The notes under the pieces: generated by a model | Told to the model about the DNA's origin: nothing | Database searches by the model: none | The model's input: only the letters and a program-made list of their open reading frames with translations | Shown here: in pieces, positions 19,540 through 28,437 of the stretch | Layout of the letters: every line of letters begins with the position of its first letter | How positions within the stretch are numbered: position 1 is the stretch's first letter | From: UBA940 sp045613745 | Lineage (GTDB): Bacteria; Bacteroidota; Bacteroidia; Bacteroidales; Rikenellaceae | Direction: 5' to 3' | DNA: 64,000 nt | Assembly (NCBI GenBank): GCA_045613745.1 | Contig: JAZLBP010000009.1 | Location: 109,098 to 173,097, forward strand | Program-made: the position numbers and the translations under genes

Positions 19540-20059
19540 ATGCTTAATTTAGTTTCCAACACTCATCCTCGGGCAAGAAACGTACTGCCGCAAGATGCAA
19601 ATCACAAATCTGCACCCCGGCAACGTCCGAATGAATGACATTTTTTCGATACAAAAACAAAGCCACAAACGATGTGAGCATATAATAAATTCAGGCCCGA
19701 TTGCACCTCAATCAGGCATCTTACAACTCTTGTCACAACTCTATGGTCGCGCGCAGCGACGTGAAAACAAGGCCGCTATCCTACTCCACGCCAACAGCAG
19801 ACCACGAGTCCGCTCGGCTGGCATTTTGCGTTTTGTTCGACACTCGGAATGTTACGACACACGCAACAAGAGCCGTCTGTTTTCGTGTTATTTCGACTCG
19901 AAGGCAGCGAGCACAACACTCGACAAATATACATTTTTATTCGCGACTAACCAAGAGCTATACTTATTTTATATAAATTGGCGAAAAAATAGCACTTTGG
20001 GGAGTGCGTCGATGGCTCGGATTTTGCAATCGGCAAAGACTAACAAACACTTCTGAATT
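19540..20059. promoter_or_regulatory. 520-bp divergent intergenic region (leader of the polysaccharide locus; promoter of the DUF4251 gene)
   Basis: No credible gene: an open plus-strand frame through most of it has an Arg/Ser/Cys-rich, domain-free translation. A good hairpin (19695-19703 with 19709-19717, GCCcGATTG/CAATCaGGC, 5-nt loop) lies about 160 nt upstream of the wecA-like start, in what would be the untranslated leader of the minus transcript. I find no perfect TAnnTTTG element on either strand. The unusual length for this compact genome suggests leader-level control of the locus, which is an inference. Confidence 0.4.
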
Positions 20060-20611
20060 ATGAAAAAGTCATTAGTATTTCTGGCCGCAGCGCTCGTTAT
20101 TTTTGGAGCACAAGCGGCACAAAACTCTCTTCGCACAGCAGGCTCTCCAGACGAGAGTAACAGCGACCGCCGACAAGAGCGAATCGAACGTCGCGCGGCA
20201 CGCACAGCCGACTACATTCGCTATGTAGATTCGCTGGTCGAAGCACGCAGTTTTTCGTTCATTCCGCTCACTTTTCAGATGCAACCCGCGGGCTCTCTTC
20301 ACCAGATTACCAACACAAGTTTCGAGCTGAACATTTACCCCTCGTGGGTGGATATTTACCTGCCCTACATCAAGGGAATCACCCCACCCTACTACTTTAC
20401 GACCATCAACTACGCACTGCCAAAAGTCGATAACTATCAAGCAGTTCGCACACCCTCGGGATGGAAGATAACCTTTGGCAGTTCGATGTTTTCGTCCGAC
20501 ACTTACAACTACGAACTGGACATCATTTCGGCCACAGGAAGCACCACTCTGAGCATCTCCACACCACTCTACAATACGGTCCAATATTCGGGTCAGTTAT
20601 TCCGAAATTAG
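20060..20611 (+). CDS. DUF4251 domain-containing exported protein
   Basis: A 183-residue protein with an N-terminal signal peptide (K-K, hydrophobic core to about residue 19, A-Q-A-A cleavage region). A short Arg/Glu-rich linker (about 32-50) leads into a domain with 'FSFIPLTFQMQPAG' and 'VDIYLPYIKG', the conserved pattern of DUF4251 (family known from Bacteroidetes, function unknown). It probably acts in the periplasm or on the outer membrane. It is monocistronic and ends in a bidirectional terminator facing the PAP2 gene. Confidence 0.85.
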   Translation: MKKSLVFLAAALVIFGAQAAQNSLRTAGSPDESNSDRRQERIERRAARTADYIRYVDSLVEARSFSFIPLTFQMQPAGSLHQITNTSFELNIYPSWVDIYLPYIKGITPPYYFTTINYALPKVDNYQAVRTPSGWKITFGSSMFSSDTYNYELDIISATGSTTLSISTPLYNTVQYSGQLFRN

Positions 20612-20624
20612 CACCATTTACACA

Positions 20625-20658
20625 CAAAAAAGTGCCTTTTTTTTTGAGGCACTTTTTC
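20625..20658. terminator. Bidirectional terminator between DUF4251 gene and PAP2 gene
   Basis: A perfect 11-bp stem, AAAAAGTGCCT at 20627-20637 and AGGCACTTTTT at 20647-20657, with a T-rich loop lies between two converging genes. The A-run before and T-run after make it functional on both strands. Confidence 0.85.
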
Positions 20659-21237
20659 TTATTTTTTCATCCAAGACCAGCGGTCCGACGACCACCGCCA
20701 AAGCAGTGTTGCGAGCCATCCGAGCAGTACGCCCAGCGAGATTCCGCACAAAATATCGAGCGGAAAGTGGACTCCCAGATAGATGCGCGAGTAGCACACA
20801 ACAGCAACCCACACAACGCACAAAATACTCCACCAGCGGCGTTGCAACAACAGCGAGCTAAGCATTGCAACCGAGGTAATTGTAGCCGCGTGAGCCGACA
20901 CCGTACCATATTTGCCGCCACGATAGCCGCGCACAGTGTGTACAAGACCCTCCAACTCGGGATTGTGCGAGGGACGGAACTTGGGGAGGTTGTTCTTGAA
21001 GAGGTTGCAAATCTGGTCGGCAAGCACAATCGTGAGCGCGATAATAACCAGCGCCAGCAGAGTTTTTTTCCAACCGTAGCGACGAAGCAACAGATAGATA
21101 AGCAGCAGATACAGAGGCACCCACACAGTCTTGCTCGATGCCATCCACATAAGGTTGTCCATCAGCACTCCTCCGTCGAAGTTGAGGGTGAGCAGAGCCT
21201 GCTTATCGAGTTCAAGTATAGCTGAAAGGGGTAACAT
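20659..21237 (-). CDS. PAP2-family membrane phosphatase
   Basis: A 192-residue membrane protein with about 5-6 helices and the three phosphatase motifs: K-x6-R-P (K81 to R88-P89), S-A-H-A (114-117, in place of P-S-G-H), and S-R-x5-H-x3-D (S150-R151, H157, D161). Likely substrates are undecaprenyl diphosphate (recycling for glycans such as the one encoded to the left) or the lipid A 1-/4'-phosphate; the sequence does not decide. It is the last gene of a three-gene minus operon (SDR, zinc peptidase, PAP2), 15 bp after the peptidase. Confidence 0.88.
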   Translation of the reverse strand: MLPLSAILELDKQALLTLNFDGGVLMDNLMWMASSKTVWVPLYLLLIYLLLRRYGWKKTLLALVIIALTIVLADQICNLFKNNLPKFRPSHNPELEGLVHTVRGYRGGKYGTVSAHAATITSVAMLSSLLLQRRWWSILCVVWVAVVCYSRIYLGVHFPLDILCGISLGVLLGWLATLLWRWSSDRWSWMKK

Positions 21238-21252
21238 AGCAGTGACGTTTTA

Positions 21253-21933
21253 TTAGTCCCTTCCGCGAGCAATGCTCACATAGTAGAGCAGAGTGGCTAT
21301 GGCGCTCAAAGCCGCAACAAGGTAGGTGCGTGCAGCCCACGACAGCGCGGTGCGTGCCATCTCGACTTGTTGTCCTTGCAGGGTACCGCTACTTTCGAGC
21401 CAAGTCATAGCTCTCGACGATGCGTTATACTCCACAGGCAGGGTCACAATAGAGAACAATGCCGAAGCGGCAATCATCGCGATACCCAGCCAAAAGAGTT
21501 GGGGCATAGTGTTAATCATCAACATACCAGCCAAAATCACCCAAGTCGAAAGGCTTGAACAAATCTGAATCACGGGCACCATAGCCGAGCGCATACGCAA
21601 CGGGGCATAGCCTCGGGCGTGTTGCACAGCGTGTCCGCACTCGTGAGCCGCCACAGCCGCAGCCGAAACACTGCAACTGTTATAGACGTCGCTACTCAGA
21701 TTCACGGTCAGGGTTTGGGGATTATAGTGGTCGGTGAGCATACCGGGGGTCGAAACCACCTTGACATCGGTAATGCCGTTGTCACGCAACATCTTCTCGG
21801 CCACCTCGCGGCCAGTCATTCCACCTGGGAACGGCACTCGCGAGTATTTGGCAAAAACGCTGCGCAGACGGCTCTGAACAATCAGACCCACCACACCGAT
21901 GATAATAATCAGCAACCAATTCAAATTCACCAT
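21253..21933 (-). CDS. Membrane zinc metallopeptidase, YugP-type (Zn_peptidase_2)
   Basis: A 226-residue protein with an N-terminal membrane anchor (about 5-20), the zinc motif H-E-C-G-H (H97, E98, H101) within 'VAAHECGHAVQHARGY', and two to three hydrophobic segments after residue 115. The third ligand is probably the Glu in 'LPVEYNASSRA' (about 167). This is the architecture of the neutral zinc peptidase family PF04298, of unknown substrate. It lies in an operon with the SDR gene 6 bp upstream. Confidence 0.88.
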   Translation of the reverse strand: MVNLNWLLIIIIGVVGLIVQSRLRSVFAKYSRVPFPGGMTGREVAEKMLRDNGITDVKVVSTPGMLTDHYNPQTLTVNLSSDVYNSCSVSAAAVAAHECGHAVQHARGYAPLRMRSAMVPVIQICSSLSTWVILAGMLMINTMPQLFWLGIAMIAASALFSIVTLPVEYNASSRAMTWLESSGTLQGQQVEMARTALSWAARTYLVAALSAIATLLYYVSIARGRD

Positions 21934-21939
21934 TTTGTG

Positions 21940-22701
21940 TTAAAGTTTTTTGTAGTTATAGTATGCGTTTGCTTGTTGGCTGGGCATCACAACAATCTCG
22001 CTGATGTTGACGTGCGCAGGCTGACTCACCGCCCAGATGATTGTCTCGGCAATATCTTCGCCGGTGAGAGGCTCCAACCCTGTATAAACGCCATCGGCCT
22101 TATCTTTATTGCCATGGAAGCGAACAAGTGAAAATTCTGTCTCGACCATACCCGGACGAATCTCGGTCACGCGAATGCCGTGACGCAGAAAATCGATGTG
22201 CATACCTTGGCTCAGTGCGTGCATAGCGTGTTTCGATGCGCAATACACTGCACCGTTCTCGTAGGTTTCGGTACCCGCAATCGAACCGATATTGACAATG
22301 TGTCCGCCACCCGCAGCAATCATCTTGCGCGAGATGATACGTGTCACATACAGAACGCCTTTGACGTTGGTATCAATCATTGCATCCCAGTCGTTCAGAT
22401 CGCCTTGGTCGATGTGTTCAAGACCCGCAGCGAGGCCTGCATTATTGACCAGCAGGTCGATACGTTCGAATCCATCGGGCAGGTGTTCGAGGTTTGCGGC
22501 GCATTGGTGTTGGTCGCGCACATCAAAGCACAGAGCCTCAACCTGAATATCATACTCCTCTTCGAGAGTTCGTTTGAGTCGGCGCAGACGATCCACACGT
22601 CGGCCGGTGATGATAAGGTTGTATCCCTTTTCTGCCAAAGCTATTGCGGTTGCCTCGCCGATACCCGAGGTTGCACCCGTCACGATTGCATTCATTGCCA
22701 T
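21940..22701 (-). CDS. Short-chain dehydrogenase/reductase (YdfG-like)
   Basis: A 253-residue classical SDR from the Met at 22701 (a second Met two codons later is possible; the frame upstream is intergenic). NADP-binding T-G-A-T-S-G-I-G at about 8-15 is followed by basic residues R34-R35 after the second strand, which favours NADP. 'NNAG' is at 86-89 and the catalytic Ser140-Tyr153-Lys157 lie in Y-C-A-S-K. The C-terminal 'EIRPGMVETEFS' and 'VSQPAHVNISEI' match YdfG/serine (3-hydroxy acid) dehydrogenases. It is the first gene of the minus operon and divergent from the permease gene. Confidence 0.9.
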   Translation of the reverse strand: MAMNAIVTGATSGIGEATAIALAEKGYNLIITGRRVDRLRRLKRTLEEEYDIQVEALCFDVRDQHQCAANLEHLPDGFERIDLLVNNAGLAAGLEHIDQGDLNDWDAMIDTNVKGVLYVTRIISRKMIAAGGGHIVNIGSIAGTETYENGAVYCASKHAMHALSQGMHIDFLRHGIRVTEIRPGMVETEFSLVRFHGNKDKADGVYTGLEPLTGEDIAETIIWAVSQPAHVNISEIVVMPSQQANAYYNYKKL

Positions 22702-22741
22702 AGTTATTTGTGTTTGTAATGTTGTTAAACTGTTTCTAATT

Positions 22742-22773
22742 TTTGGTAAAGGTACAAAAAAGTTGTTACTTTG
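22742..22773 (+). promoter_or_regulatory. Bacteroidetes-type promoter of the permease-menG operon
   Basis: -33 TTTG at 22742-22745, 20-nt spacer, -7 TTACTTTG at 22766-22773 (one mismatch to TAnnTTTG). A transcript would start about 22778, just before the ATG at 22798. This rules out the TTG start at 22771, which lies inside the -7 element. Confidence 0.7.
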
Positions 22774-22797
22774 CACAATGCTTTAATACTTTTGTTT

Positions 22798-24042
22798 ATG
22801 TCGCGCCTGCACACACCCCTATTCATAGCCCGCCGTCTGTCCGCTTCGGCCGATGGCGAGAGTCGTGGCACGATGATTCGTATCTCGATTGCCACCACGG
22901 CGCTCTGCATCGCGGTGATGATTGTGTCGTTGGCTGTGGTTGCGGGTTTCAAGCGCGAGATTTCGTCCAAGGTCGAGGGCTTTGTGAGCCAACTGCAAAT
23001 TGTGGCGCTCACGTGGGAGGGCAGCAGCGGAACACCCGTCACACGCCTGCCCGAATTGGAGGCACAGCTCGCCACCGACCCCGATGTCAGCCGACTGAAC
23101 GTGTTTGCCTCGCGCGGAGGTGTCATCAAAACGGATGCCGCGGTGGCAGGTGTGGTGCTCAAAGGCGTGGACGAGGGCTACGATATGAGTTTCTTCGAGA
23201 GGCATCTGGTGGAGGGCACAACTCCCAAGGTGGACTCGGCACGCCGCAAGGATGTGATGATTTCGGCGTCACTGGCATCGCTGCTCGATGTGAGCGTGGG
23301 CGACAAGGCGGAGTTTATGGTGGTCGAGAGCAATACGCCACCACGTCGTGACCGCTTCCGCGTGTGCGGAATCTACAACACGGGCTTCGGCGAGATGGAC
23401 CGCACCCACGTCATAACCGACCTGCGCAATGTACAACGATTGTGTGGCTGGGAGTCGGACGAAATCACAGGCTACGAGCTGTCGGCCCGCAGCGAGAAGG
23501 CGGTCGGAGAGTTGGAGTATAGACTCTATATGTCAACGCTCGAAATCGAGGATACGCAGACACCCCTGATGGTGATTAATACCCGCAATAAATACCCCAC
23601 AATCTTCGACTGGCTCAAAGCACACGACGTGAATGCGGCGGTAATCATCACCATTATGTTTGCCGTAGCACTGCTCAGCGCGCTGTCGGCACTGCTGATT
23701 ATGTTGCTCGAACGCACCCAGACCATCGGCATACTCAAAGCACTCGGAATGTCCGACGGCGGAATACAGCAGATTTTCATTGCGCGTTCGTTGTTCATCA
23801 CCCTTGCGGGAGCAGTGATTGGCGACATACTCGGAGTGGGCATCTGTCTGGCGCAGAAGCACCTGCACCTTATCAAACTCGACAGCGAAGGTTACTTCCT
23901 GAGCGAAGTTCCCATCTCGCTGAACCCCCTTTCGGTGGTATTGCTGGATGTTGGAGTCATCGCCCTGTTGATGGCCATCCTTGCGCTGCCGACACTTATA
24001 ATTTCAAGAATCAAACCCGAAAAAACAATACGTTTTCAATAG
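22798..24042 (+). CDS. FtsX-family ABC transporter permease (LolC/LolE-like)
   Basis: A 414-residue inner-membrane protein. One membrane helix at about 28-50 is followed by a large periplasmic MacB_PCD-like domain (about 55-260) and a C-terminal FtsX domain with three helices beginning 'VIITIMFAVALLSALSALLIM' (split, about 285). 'ERTQTIGILKALGMSDGGIQ' is the coupling region to the ATPase. In this phylum such single permeases partner with a LolD-like ATPase encoded elsewhere, probably for lipoprotein release. The ATG at 22798 was chosen from the promoter position and the usual 'SRLHTPLFIARRL' start. menG follows with no gap. Confidence 0.88.
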   Translation: MSRLHTPLFIARRLSASADGESRGTMIRISIATTALCIAVMIVSLAVVAGFKREISSKVEGFVSQLQIVALTWEGSSGTPVTRLPELEAQLATDPDVSRLNVFASRGGVIKTDAAVAGVVLKGVDEGYDMSFFERHLVEGTTPKVDSARRKDVMISASLASLLDVSVGDKAEFMVVESNTPPRRDRFRVCGIYNTGFGEMDRTHVITDLRNVQRLCGWESDEITGYELSARSEKAVGELEYRLYMSTLEIEDTQTPLMVINTRNKYPTIFDWLKAHDVNAAVIITIMFAVALLSALSALLIMLLERTQTIGILKALGMSDGGIQQIFIARSLFITLAGAVIGDILGVGICLAQKHLHLIKLDSEGYFLSEVPISLNPLSVVLLDVGVIALLMAILALPTLIISRIKPEKTIRFQ

Positions 24043-24762
24043 ATGAAACCCTACAACACACAAGACTCCAAGAAGAGTGAAATACGCGAAATGTTCAACC
24101 GCATTGCGCCAAGTTACGACTTTCTGAACCACCTACTGTCGCTCAATTTCGACCGCGTGTGGCGCCGCCGAATGGTACGACGTTTGTCGCAACACGCCCC
24201 TGCACGAGTGTTGGATGTGGCTACGGGAACAGCCGACGTGGCTATCAACGTGGCACGCAAATGCACCTACTGCCAAGTGGTGGGACTCGACCTGTCGGAG
24301 GAGATGGTACGCTATGCCACCCGTAAGGTTGAACAAAAGAGTTTGGCCGAGCGAATTTCGCTTGTTGTGGGCGACGCCGAGCAACTGCCCTTCGAAGAGG
24401 GCGAGTTCGACGCTGTGACCGCATCGTTCGGTGTGCGCAACTTTGGCGACCTGCCCCAAGGCCTCTCGGAGATGTGTCGCGTATTGAAGGCGGGCGGCAA
24501 GTGCTACATTATGGAGTTCTCGCGTCCCGACGACGTGCCTTTGTTTGCAAGTTTGTATCGTTTCTATTTCCACCACATACTGCCCGTTGTGGGAGGTTGG
24601 ATTTCGCGCGACCGCAAGGCCTACGACTACCTACCCGGTTCGGTGGACGAATTCCCCTCACACACGACCTTCGAGGATATGATGCGCACTGCGGGATTCG
24701 CTGGGGTCGAGAGTCTGAAACTTATGTGGGGCGTAGCATACATCTACATCGGAACAAAATAA
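24043..24762 (+). CDS. menG: Demethylmenaquinone methyltransferase
   Basis: Last step of menaquinone synthesis, SAM-dependent C-methylation of demethylmenaquinone (UbiE/MenG family). The 239-residue protein has 'IAPSYDFLNHLLS' (about 21-33), SAM motif I 'VLDVATGTAD' (56-65), 'GLDLSEEMV', 'GDAEQLPFE', and the family signature 'ASFGVRNFGD' (about 126). The start codon abuts the preceding stop (TAGATG), so it is translated from the permease mRNA. No ubiquinone genes are seen; menaquinone is the quinone expected in Bacteroidota. Confidence 0.95.
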   Translation: MKPYNTQDSKKSEIREMFNRIAPSYDFLNHLLSLNFDRVWRRRMVRRLSQHAPARVLDVATGTADVAINVARKCTYCQVVGLDLSEEMVRYATRKVEQKSLAERISLVVGDAEQLPFEEGEFDAVTASFGVRNFGDLPQGLSEMCRVLKAGGKCYIMEFSRPDDVPLFASLYRFYFHHILPVVGGWISRDRKAYDYLPGSVDEFPSHTTFEDMMRTAGFAGVESLKLMWGVAYIYIGTK

Positions 24763-24776
24763 AAAAACAACGAGAT

Positions 24777-25316
24777 ATGAAGTCTATTCTGCGAATTTTG
24801 TGCGTAGCTGCCGTAGCATTTATGCTGGGCGGTTGCAACCCCTCATCGAAAATAACCCTGCACGGTGTGACCAACATCACATCGCCCAACAGCGCATCCA
24901 CCATTTCGAGCCTCGGCACCAACCTGCAAGAGGCCGTAAGCAAGGTGTTCTCGCAAATGGGATCCGCAGTGCCCATCATCCTCAACGTGGATGCCGAGAA
25001 CAGAATGGGCGTTAACCTCAAAGCTACCGAGGCGCAATTCACTCTCTCGGACGGCAAGAAAATCTATGCCACAGCCACTTTGAGCGAGCCCGTTATGTTG
25101 CGTCGCAAGACTCGCGAGATTGTTAAAGTACCCCTCGACGTCAAGCTCGAAGGCGGCATTCTGCAAACTCTGTCGCTTGTTCGCAAGGTGCTCAACTCGC
25201 CCGAAACAATGACTGTTCAGGGTGAAGTTACAGGCAAGTGCGCGGGCATCAAAAAGAAAAAAGTGGTCGAACCGCAACCACTTTCCGAATTTATGAGTAA
25301 CTTTGCACAAAAGTAA
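24777..25316 (+). CDS. Putative lipoprotein with LEA/WHy-like domain
   Basis: A 179-residue protein. 'MLGGC' at residues 16-20 is a lipobox with Cys20 as the lipidation site. The body (about 25-150) has the alternating pattern of LEA14/WHy-type beta sandwiches ('VDAENRMGVNLKATEAQFTL', then 'KVPLDVKLEGG'), but this resemblance is only by eye. The longer open frame starting in menG was rejected because of the signal sequence and start 14 nt after the menG stop. It is probably co-transcribed with menG and the SPOR gene. Function unknown. Confidence 0.75.
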   Translation: MKSILRILCVAAVAFMLGGCNPSSKITLHGVTNITSPNSASTISSLGTNLQEAVSKVFSQMGSAVPIILNVDAENRMGVNLKATEAQFTLSDGKKIYATATLSEPVMLRRKTREIVKVPLDVKLEGGILQTLSLVRKVLNSPETMTVQGEVTGKCAGIKKKKVVEPQPLSEFMSNFAQK

Positions 25317-25324
25317 CCATCACT

Positions 25325-25771
25325 ATGAAACATCTTTTAACGGCACTGATGCTGATGTTCGCCACCGCAGCAACAGCTCAAAACCTGCCGACATACAAAC
25401 GCTCTTTGCAACAACCTGACTCGATTTGGGGCAGCAGCATCAACCTCTACGAAGCCACAGACGTGACCTCGTCGTTCGGTGCACTTGCCGCAAAACCCAA
25501 ACAGAGCGAAGTTTATGGCTACCGCATCGAGATTTTTACCGACAACAGCCAGACCGCACGCGCCGCAGCATTCAAAACCAGTGAGGAGTTCTCGGTAATG
25601 TATCCCGACATCCCCACCAAGGTTTCGTACGACAAACTCTACTGGAAAGTTACCGTAGGTCAATGCGCCACAGCCGAAGAGGCCATCGCACTCTGGGGCA
25701 AAATCAAACAAACATACCCCAAAGCATTCCTCGCCCGCGAAACATTCCCTATCAAGGAACTGAATAAATAG
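25325..25771 (+). CDS. SPOR-like domain exported protein
   Basis: A 148-residue protein with a signal peptide (about 1-18, ending T-A-Q). Residues about 63-142 carry a SPOR-like fold pattern: 'YGYRIEIFTDNSQTARAAA', 'KVSYDKLYWKVTVGQ', 'EEAIALWGKIKQTYPKAFL'. SPOR domains bind denuded glycan strands of peptidoglycan, so a periplasmic wall-associated role is likely. It starts 8 nt after the lipoprotein gene and is followed by a strong terminator. Confidence 0.8.
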   Translation: MKHLLTALMLMFATAATAQNLPTYKRSLQQPDSIWGSSINLYEATDVTSSFGALAAKPKQSEVYGYRIEIFTDNSQTARAAAFKTSEEFSVMYPDIPTKVSYDKLYWKVTVGQCATAEEAIALWGKIKQTYPKAFLARETFPIKELNK

Positions 25772-25829
25772 TGATGTTCTTTTTGAGTCATCAAAAAGAA
25801 CCAAAAAATGACCCGCAGACCGGGGGTGT

Positions 25830-25874
25830 AAAAATAGTAGGAGGTATCCCGATGGGACACCTCCTACTATTTTT
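25830..25874 (+). terminator. Strong rho-independent terminator after the SPOR gene
   Basis: A 16-bp perfect stem (25830-25845 with 25859-25874), extended internally by TCCC/GGGA around a GAT loop, ends in TTTTT and begins with AAAAA, so it could work on both strands. It closes the permease-menG-lipoprotein-SPOR transcript. Confidence 0.9.
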
Positions 25875-25959
25875 ATATAAACCACGGACGGGAATCATCT
25901 TTGATTCATTGACGATTCAAGAAGAGCAGCGTATATTTACATAGGTTACTTAATAGAAT

Positions 25960-25987
25960 CGGGGTTGTCCACTGCTGGACAACCCCG
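25960..25987 (-). terminator. Terminator-like hairpin downstream of the GH3 gene
   Basis: An 11-bp perfect stem CGGGGTTGTCC (25960-25970) / GGACAACCCCG (25977-25987) with a 6-nt loop lies 18 bp beyond the minus-strand GH3 stop. The T-tract is weak on the minus strand. It shares stem and loop sequence with the terminator at 433-461. Confidence 0.6.
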
Positions 25988-26005
25988 ACTTATTTTAGTT
26001 CTCGA

Positions 26006-28384
26006 TTAACGAGATAACGGTAAACGAGTATTCAGCGGCGAGTCGATAAAGACAGTTCCACCGAGGGGAATTTCGGGACGCATAACATTGCTTGTGGGCT
26101 CGTAGCGGGGTGACGACACACGCATCTTGCGGCTGACGCGCAAGTCCTCGCTCGAAAATCCGAGGCTCAGGGTATAGGTATCGGCATCCACAACCCAGCG
26201 GTTGCCCGCATCGTCGTAGGCTGCAAAGTAACGCAACGGAACGCGGATAGTGATCACATCACTCTCGCCCGATGCAAGTTCGCGACTCTTGGCAAAACCT
26301 CGCAACTCCACAGCGGGTTTAGGCATACTCGGACGGCGTTGCGACGAGTAGAGTTGCACCACCTGTTTGGCAGGGCGGTCGCCAACATTTCGCACGCGGC
26401 AGGTGACACTGACGGTATCACCCTCCAACACTGCGGTCATTTGGTCGAGTTCGAATTCGCCATAGGTCAGGCCGTGTCCAAAGGGATAAGCCACAGGAAT
26501 GTTGTGGGTTGCGTAGTCGCGATAGCCCACCCAGATACCCTCATAGTAGTTGGTATAGTCGATATTGGGTTGTTCATACATCTTCTCGGTCTCGGAGTAG
26601 CGATAGAACGAGGCGTTGCGGTCGTCCACATAGATATTCTCGGGGAAGGTCTGTGCCTTTACATCGGCATAGCTCATAGGCATCGACGCGGTGAGGTGTC
26701 CGCTGGGCGAAGTCTTGCCACACAGCACATCAGCCACAGCATTGCCACCCTCCTGACCCGGCAACCAACACAGCAGAATCGCATCCACCTTATCTCGCCA
26801 CGCGGTAACATCAACCAGTCCGCACACATTCAGCACCACGCTAACCTTCTTGCCTGCACGGTGGAACTCCTCGCTCACTGCGTCAATCAGCGCCAGCTCA
26901 TCGGCTTTGAGCAGGTAGTCATCCTTGATGTGGCGGTCATAGCCCTCGCCCGAATTGCGGCCAATGGTGATGATAGCCGCCTCGGAGGTTTGAGCCGCAG
27001 TGCGTGCCACCTCGGCAATATTAGGCAGTTGATTCTCCATAAACTTGGGCACACACCACAGACGTTTGGAGTTGATGGGGTCAAGGCGCTCCTTCTCAGT
27101 TGCCATATGCGCGGTATAGAGTTGGTCCACCTCGGGGTTGAGGTTGTAGCCTGCGTTCAGCATACCATCGCGCAGATCCACAACATAAGCCTTGTTCACC
27201 TCGCCCGAGCCTGTGCCGCCCGCAATAAACTTATAGGAGGTTGTACCAAACAGCGCCACGCCCTTGTCGGTAGTGACAGGCAGTGCTCGGTCTTCGTTTT
27301 TGAGCAGAATCATACCCTCGGCAGCAGCCTTGCGAGCCACCTCGGCGTGAGCCGCGAGGTCGGGAGCATCGGAGTGCTTGTAGCCACGGAACTTGGGCAA
27401 CATCACCACCAACTGCAAGATACGGCGGCAGCAAGCGTCCAAGTGTTTTACCTCCAAGCGGCCATCCTCAACACCCTTCAACAGCGCGGTGTAGAGTTTG
27501 GTAAAACCGGGTTGGAGCATATCGTTGCCCGCCTGCATCTGCTTGACAACGTCCAATCCGCCGCCCCAATCCGACACAACGGCACCGCGGAAGCCCCACT
27601 CTCGGCGCATAATGCTATCCAAAAGTCCTGCGTCCTCGGAGGTGTAACGGCCATTCACAAAATTATAGGAGGTCATTACAGTCCACGGCTGCGCCTCCTC
27701 GATTGCAATCTGGAACACACGCAGATACAACTCACGCAGGGTGCGAATATCCACACGCGAATCATTAGCCAGACGGTTTATCTCTTGATTATTTACGGCA
27801 AAGTGTTTGATAGAGGTACCCACGCCCTTCGACTGCACACCGCGGATAAGCGCCGCAGCGCTCTTGCCCGCAAGCAGGGGGTCTTCGGAGTAGTACTCGA
27901 AATTACGGCCACACAGAGGGTTACGCATCAGATTGACACCGGGGCCGAGAATCACATCCACATTATATTCCAGCACCTCGGCACCCATAGCGCCACCCAC
28001 CTCGGTGATGAGCTCTTCGTTCCACGACGAGGCCATAGCCACACCGATAGGGAAACCCGTACAATAGTAGGTGCGGTCGCTACCTCGACGCGTGGGCGAG
28101 ATACGCAGACCCGCAGGGCCATCGGCAAACACCACAGCGGGGATGCCATACTTCTCCAACGGGAAGGTTGTGCCAGCCGCGCCGGGCACGATACTGCGGG
28201 TATAGCCCACAACACCGCGTGTCTCCTCATCCGACAGGAACGAGGTACCCACAACAAGGTGGCATTTCTCTTCGAGGGTCATCGCCTCGACAACTTGGTC
28301 GATATTGTCGGCCGCGAGTTTGATTTGCGCCGACAACGACAGCGTGGCAATCAATGCCGACGCTAACATCAATAATTTACGCAT
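26006..28384 (-). CDS. Glycoside hydrolase family 3 (beta-glucosidase-like), secreted
   Basis: A 792-residue exported GH3 enzyme with a signal peptide to about residue 19 ending S-A-Q. Domain 1 has 'EMTLEEK'-type opening (about 33-40), 'FADGPAGLR' (86-94), 'NFEYYSEDP' (161-169), 'KHF' (193-195) and the nucleophile Asp272 in 'VVSDWGG'. The (alpha/beta) second domain carries the acid/base region 'GRNSGEGYDRH' (about 475-485), and a fibronectin-III-like domain follows from about 680 ('VRNVGDRPAKQVVQLY'). It probably hydrolyses beta-linked glucosides or xylosides in the periplasm; the exact glycan is not readable. The gene downstream of the conserved hypothetical at 29019 may be co-transcribed with it. 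Confidence 0.93.
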   Translation of the reverse strand: MRKLLMLASALIATLSLSAQIKLAADNIDQVVEAMTLEEKCHLVVGTSFLSDEETRGVVGYTRSIVPGAAGTTFPLEKYGIPAVVFADGPAGLRISPTRRGSDRTYYCTGFPIGVAMASSWNEELITEVGGAMGAEVLEYNVDVILGPGVNLMRNPLCGRNFEYYSEDPLLAGKSAAALIRGVQSKGVGTSIKHFAVNNQEINRLANDSRVDIRTLRELYLRVFQIAIEEAQPWTVMTSYNFVNGRYTSEDAGLLDSIMRREWGFRGAVVSDWGGGLDVVKQMQAGNDMLQPGFTKLYTALLKGVEDGRLEVKHLDACCRRILQLVVMLPKFRGYKHSDAPDLAAHAEVARKAAAEGMILLKNEDRALPVTTDKGVALFGTTSYKFIAGGTGSGEVNKAYVVDLRDGMLNAGYNLNPEVDQLYTAHMATEKERLDPINSKRLWCVPKFMENQLPNIAEVARTAAQTSEAAIITIGRNSGEGYDRHIKDDYLLKADELALIDAVSEEFHRAGKKVSVVLNVCGLVDVTAWRDKVDAILLCWLPGQEGGNAVADVLCGKTSPSGHLTASMPMSYADVKAQTFPENIYVDDRNASFYRYSETEKMYEQPNIDYTNYYEGIWVGYRDYATHNIPVAYPFGHGLTYGEFELDQMTAVLEGDTVSVTCRVRNVGDRPAKQVVQLYSSQRRPSMPKPAVELRGFAKSRELASGESDVITIRVPLRYFAAYDDAGNRWVVDADTYTLSLGFSSEDLRVSRKMRVSSPRYEPTSNVMRPEIPLGGTVFIDSPLNTRLPLSR

Positions 28385-28437
28385 AAGGTTATGGAGTTGT
28401 TTTAGGTAGTTGGTTTTCTTTTCTTCTATAAAGAAGG

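Noticed and set aside
19595..20056. 153-codon plus-strand open frame upstream of the DUF4251 gene
   Set aside because: No domain, composition typical of random translation (Arg/Ser/Cys-rich), no promoter; it fills an intergenic region and ends just before the real start.
26339..28366. 675-codon open frame antisense to the GH3 gene
   Set aside because: It is the complementary frame of a clear GH3 enzyme; His/Arg/Gln-rich translation without domains, a codon-bias artefact.
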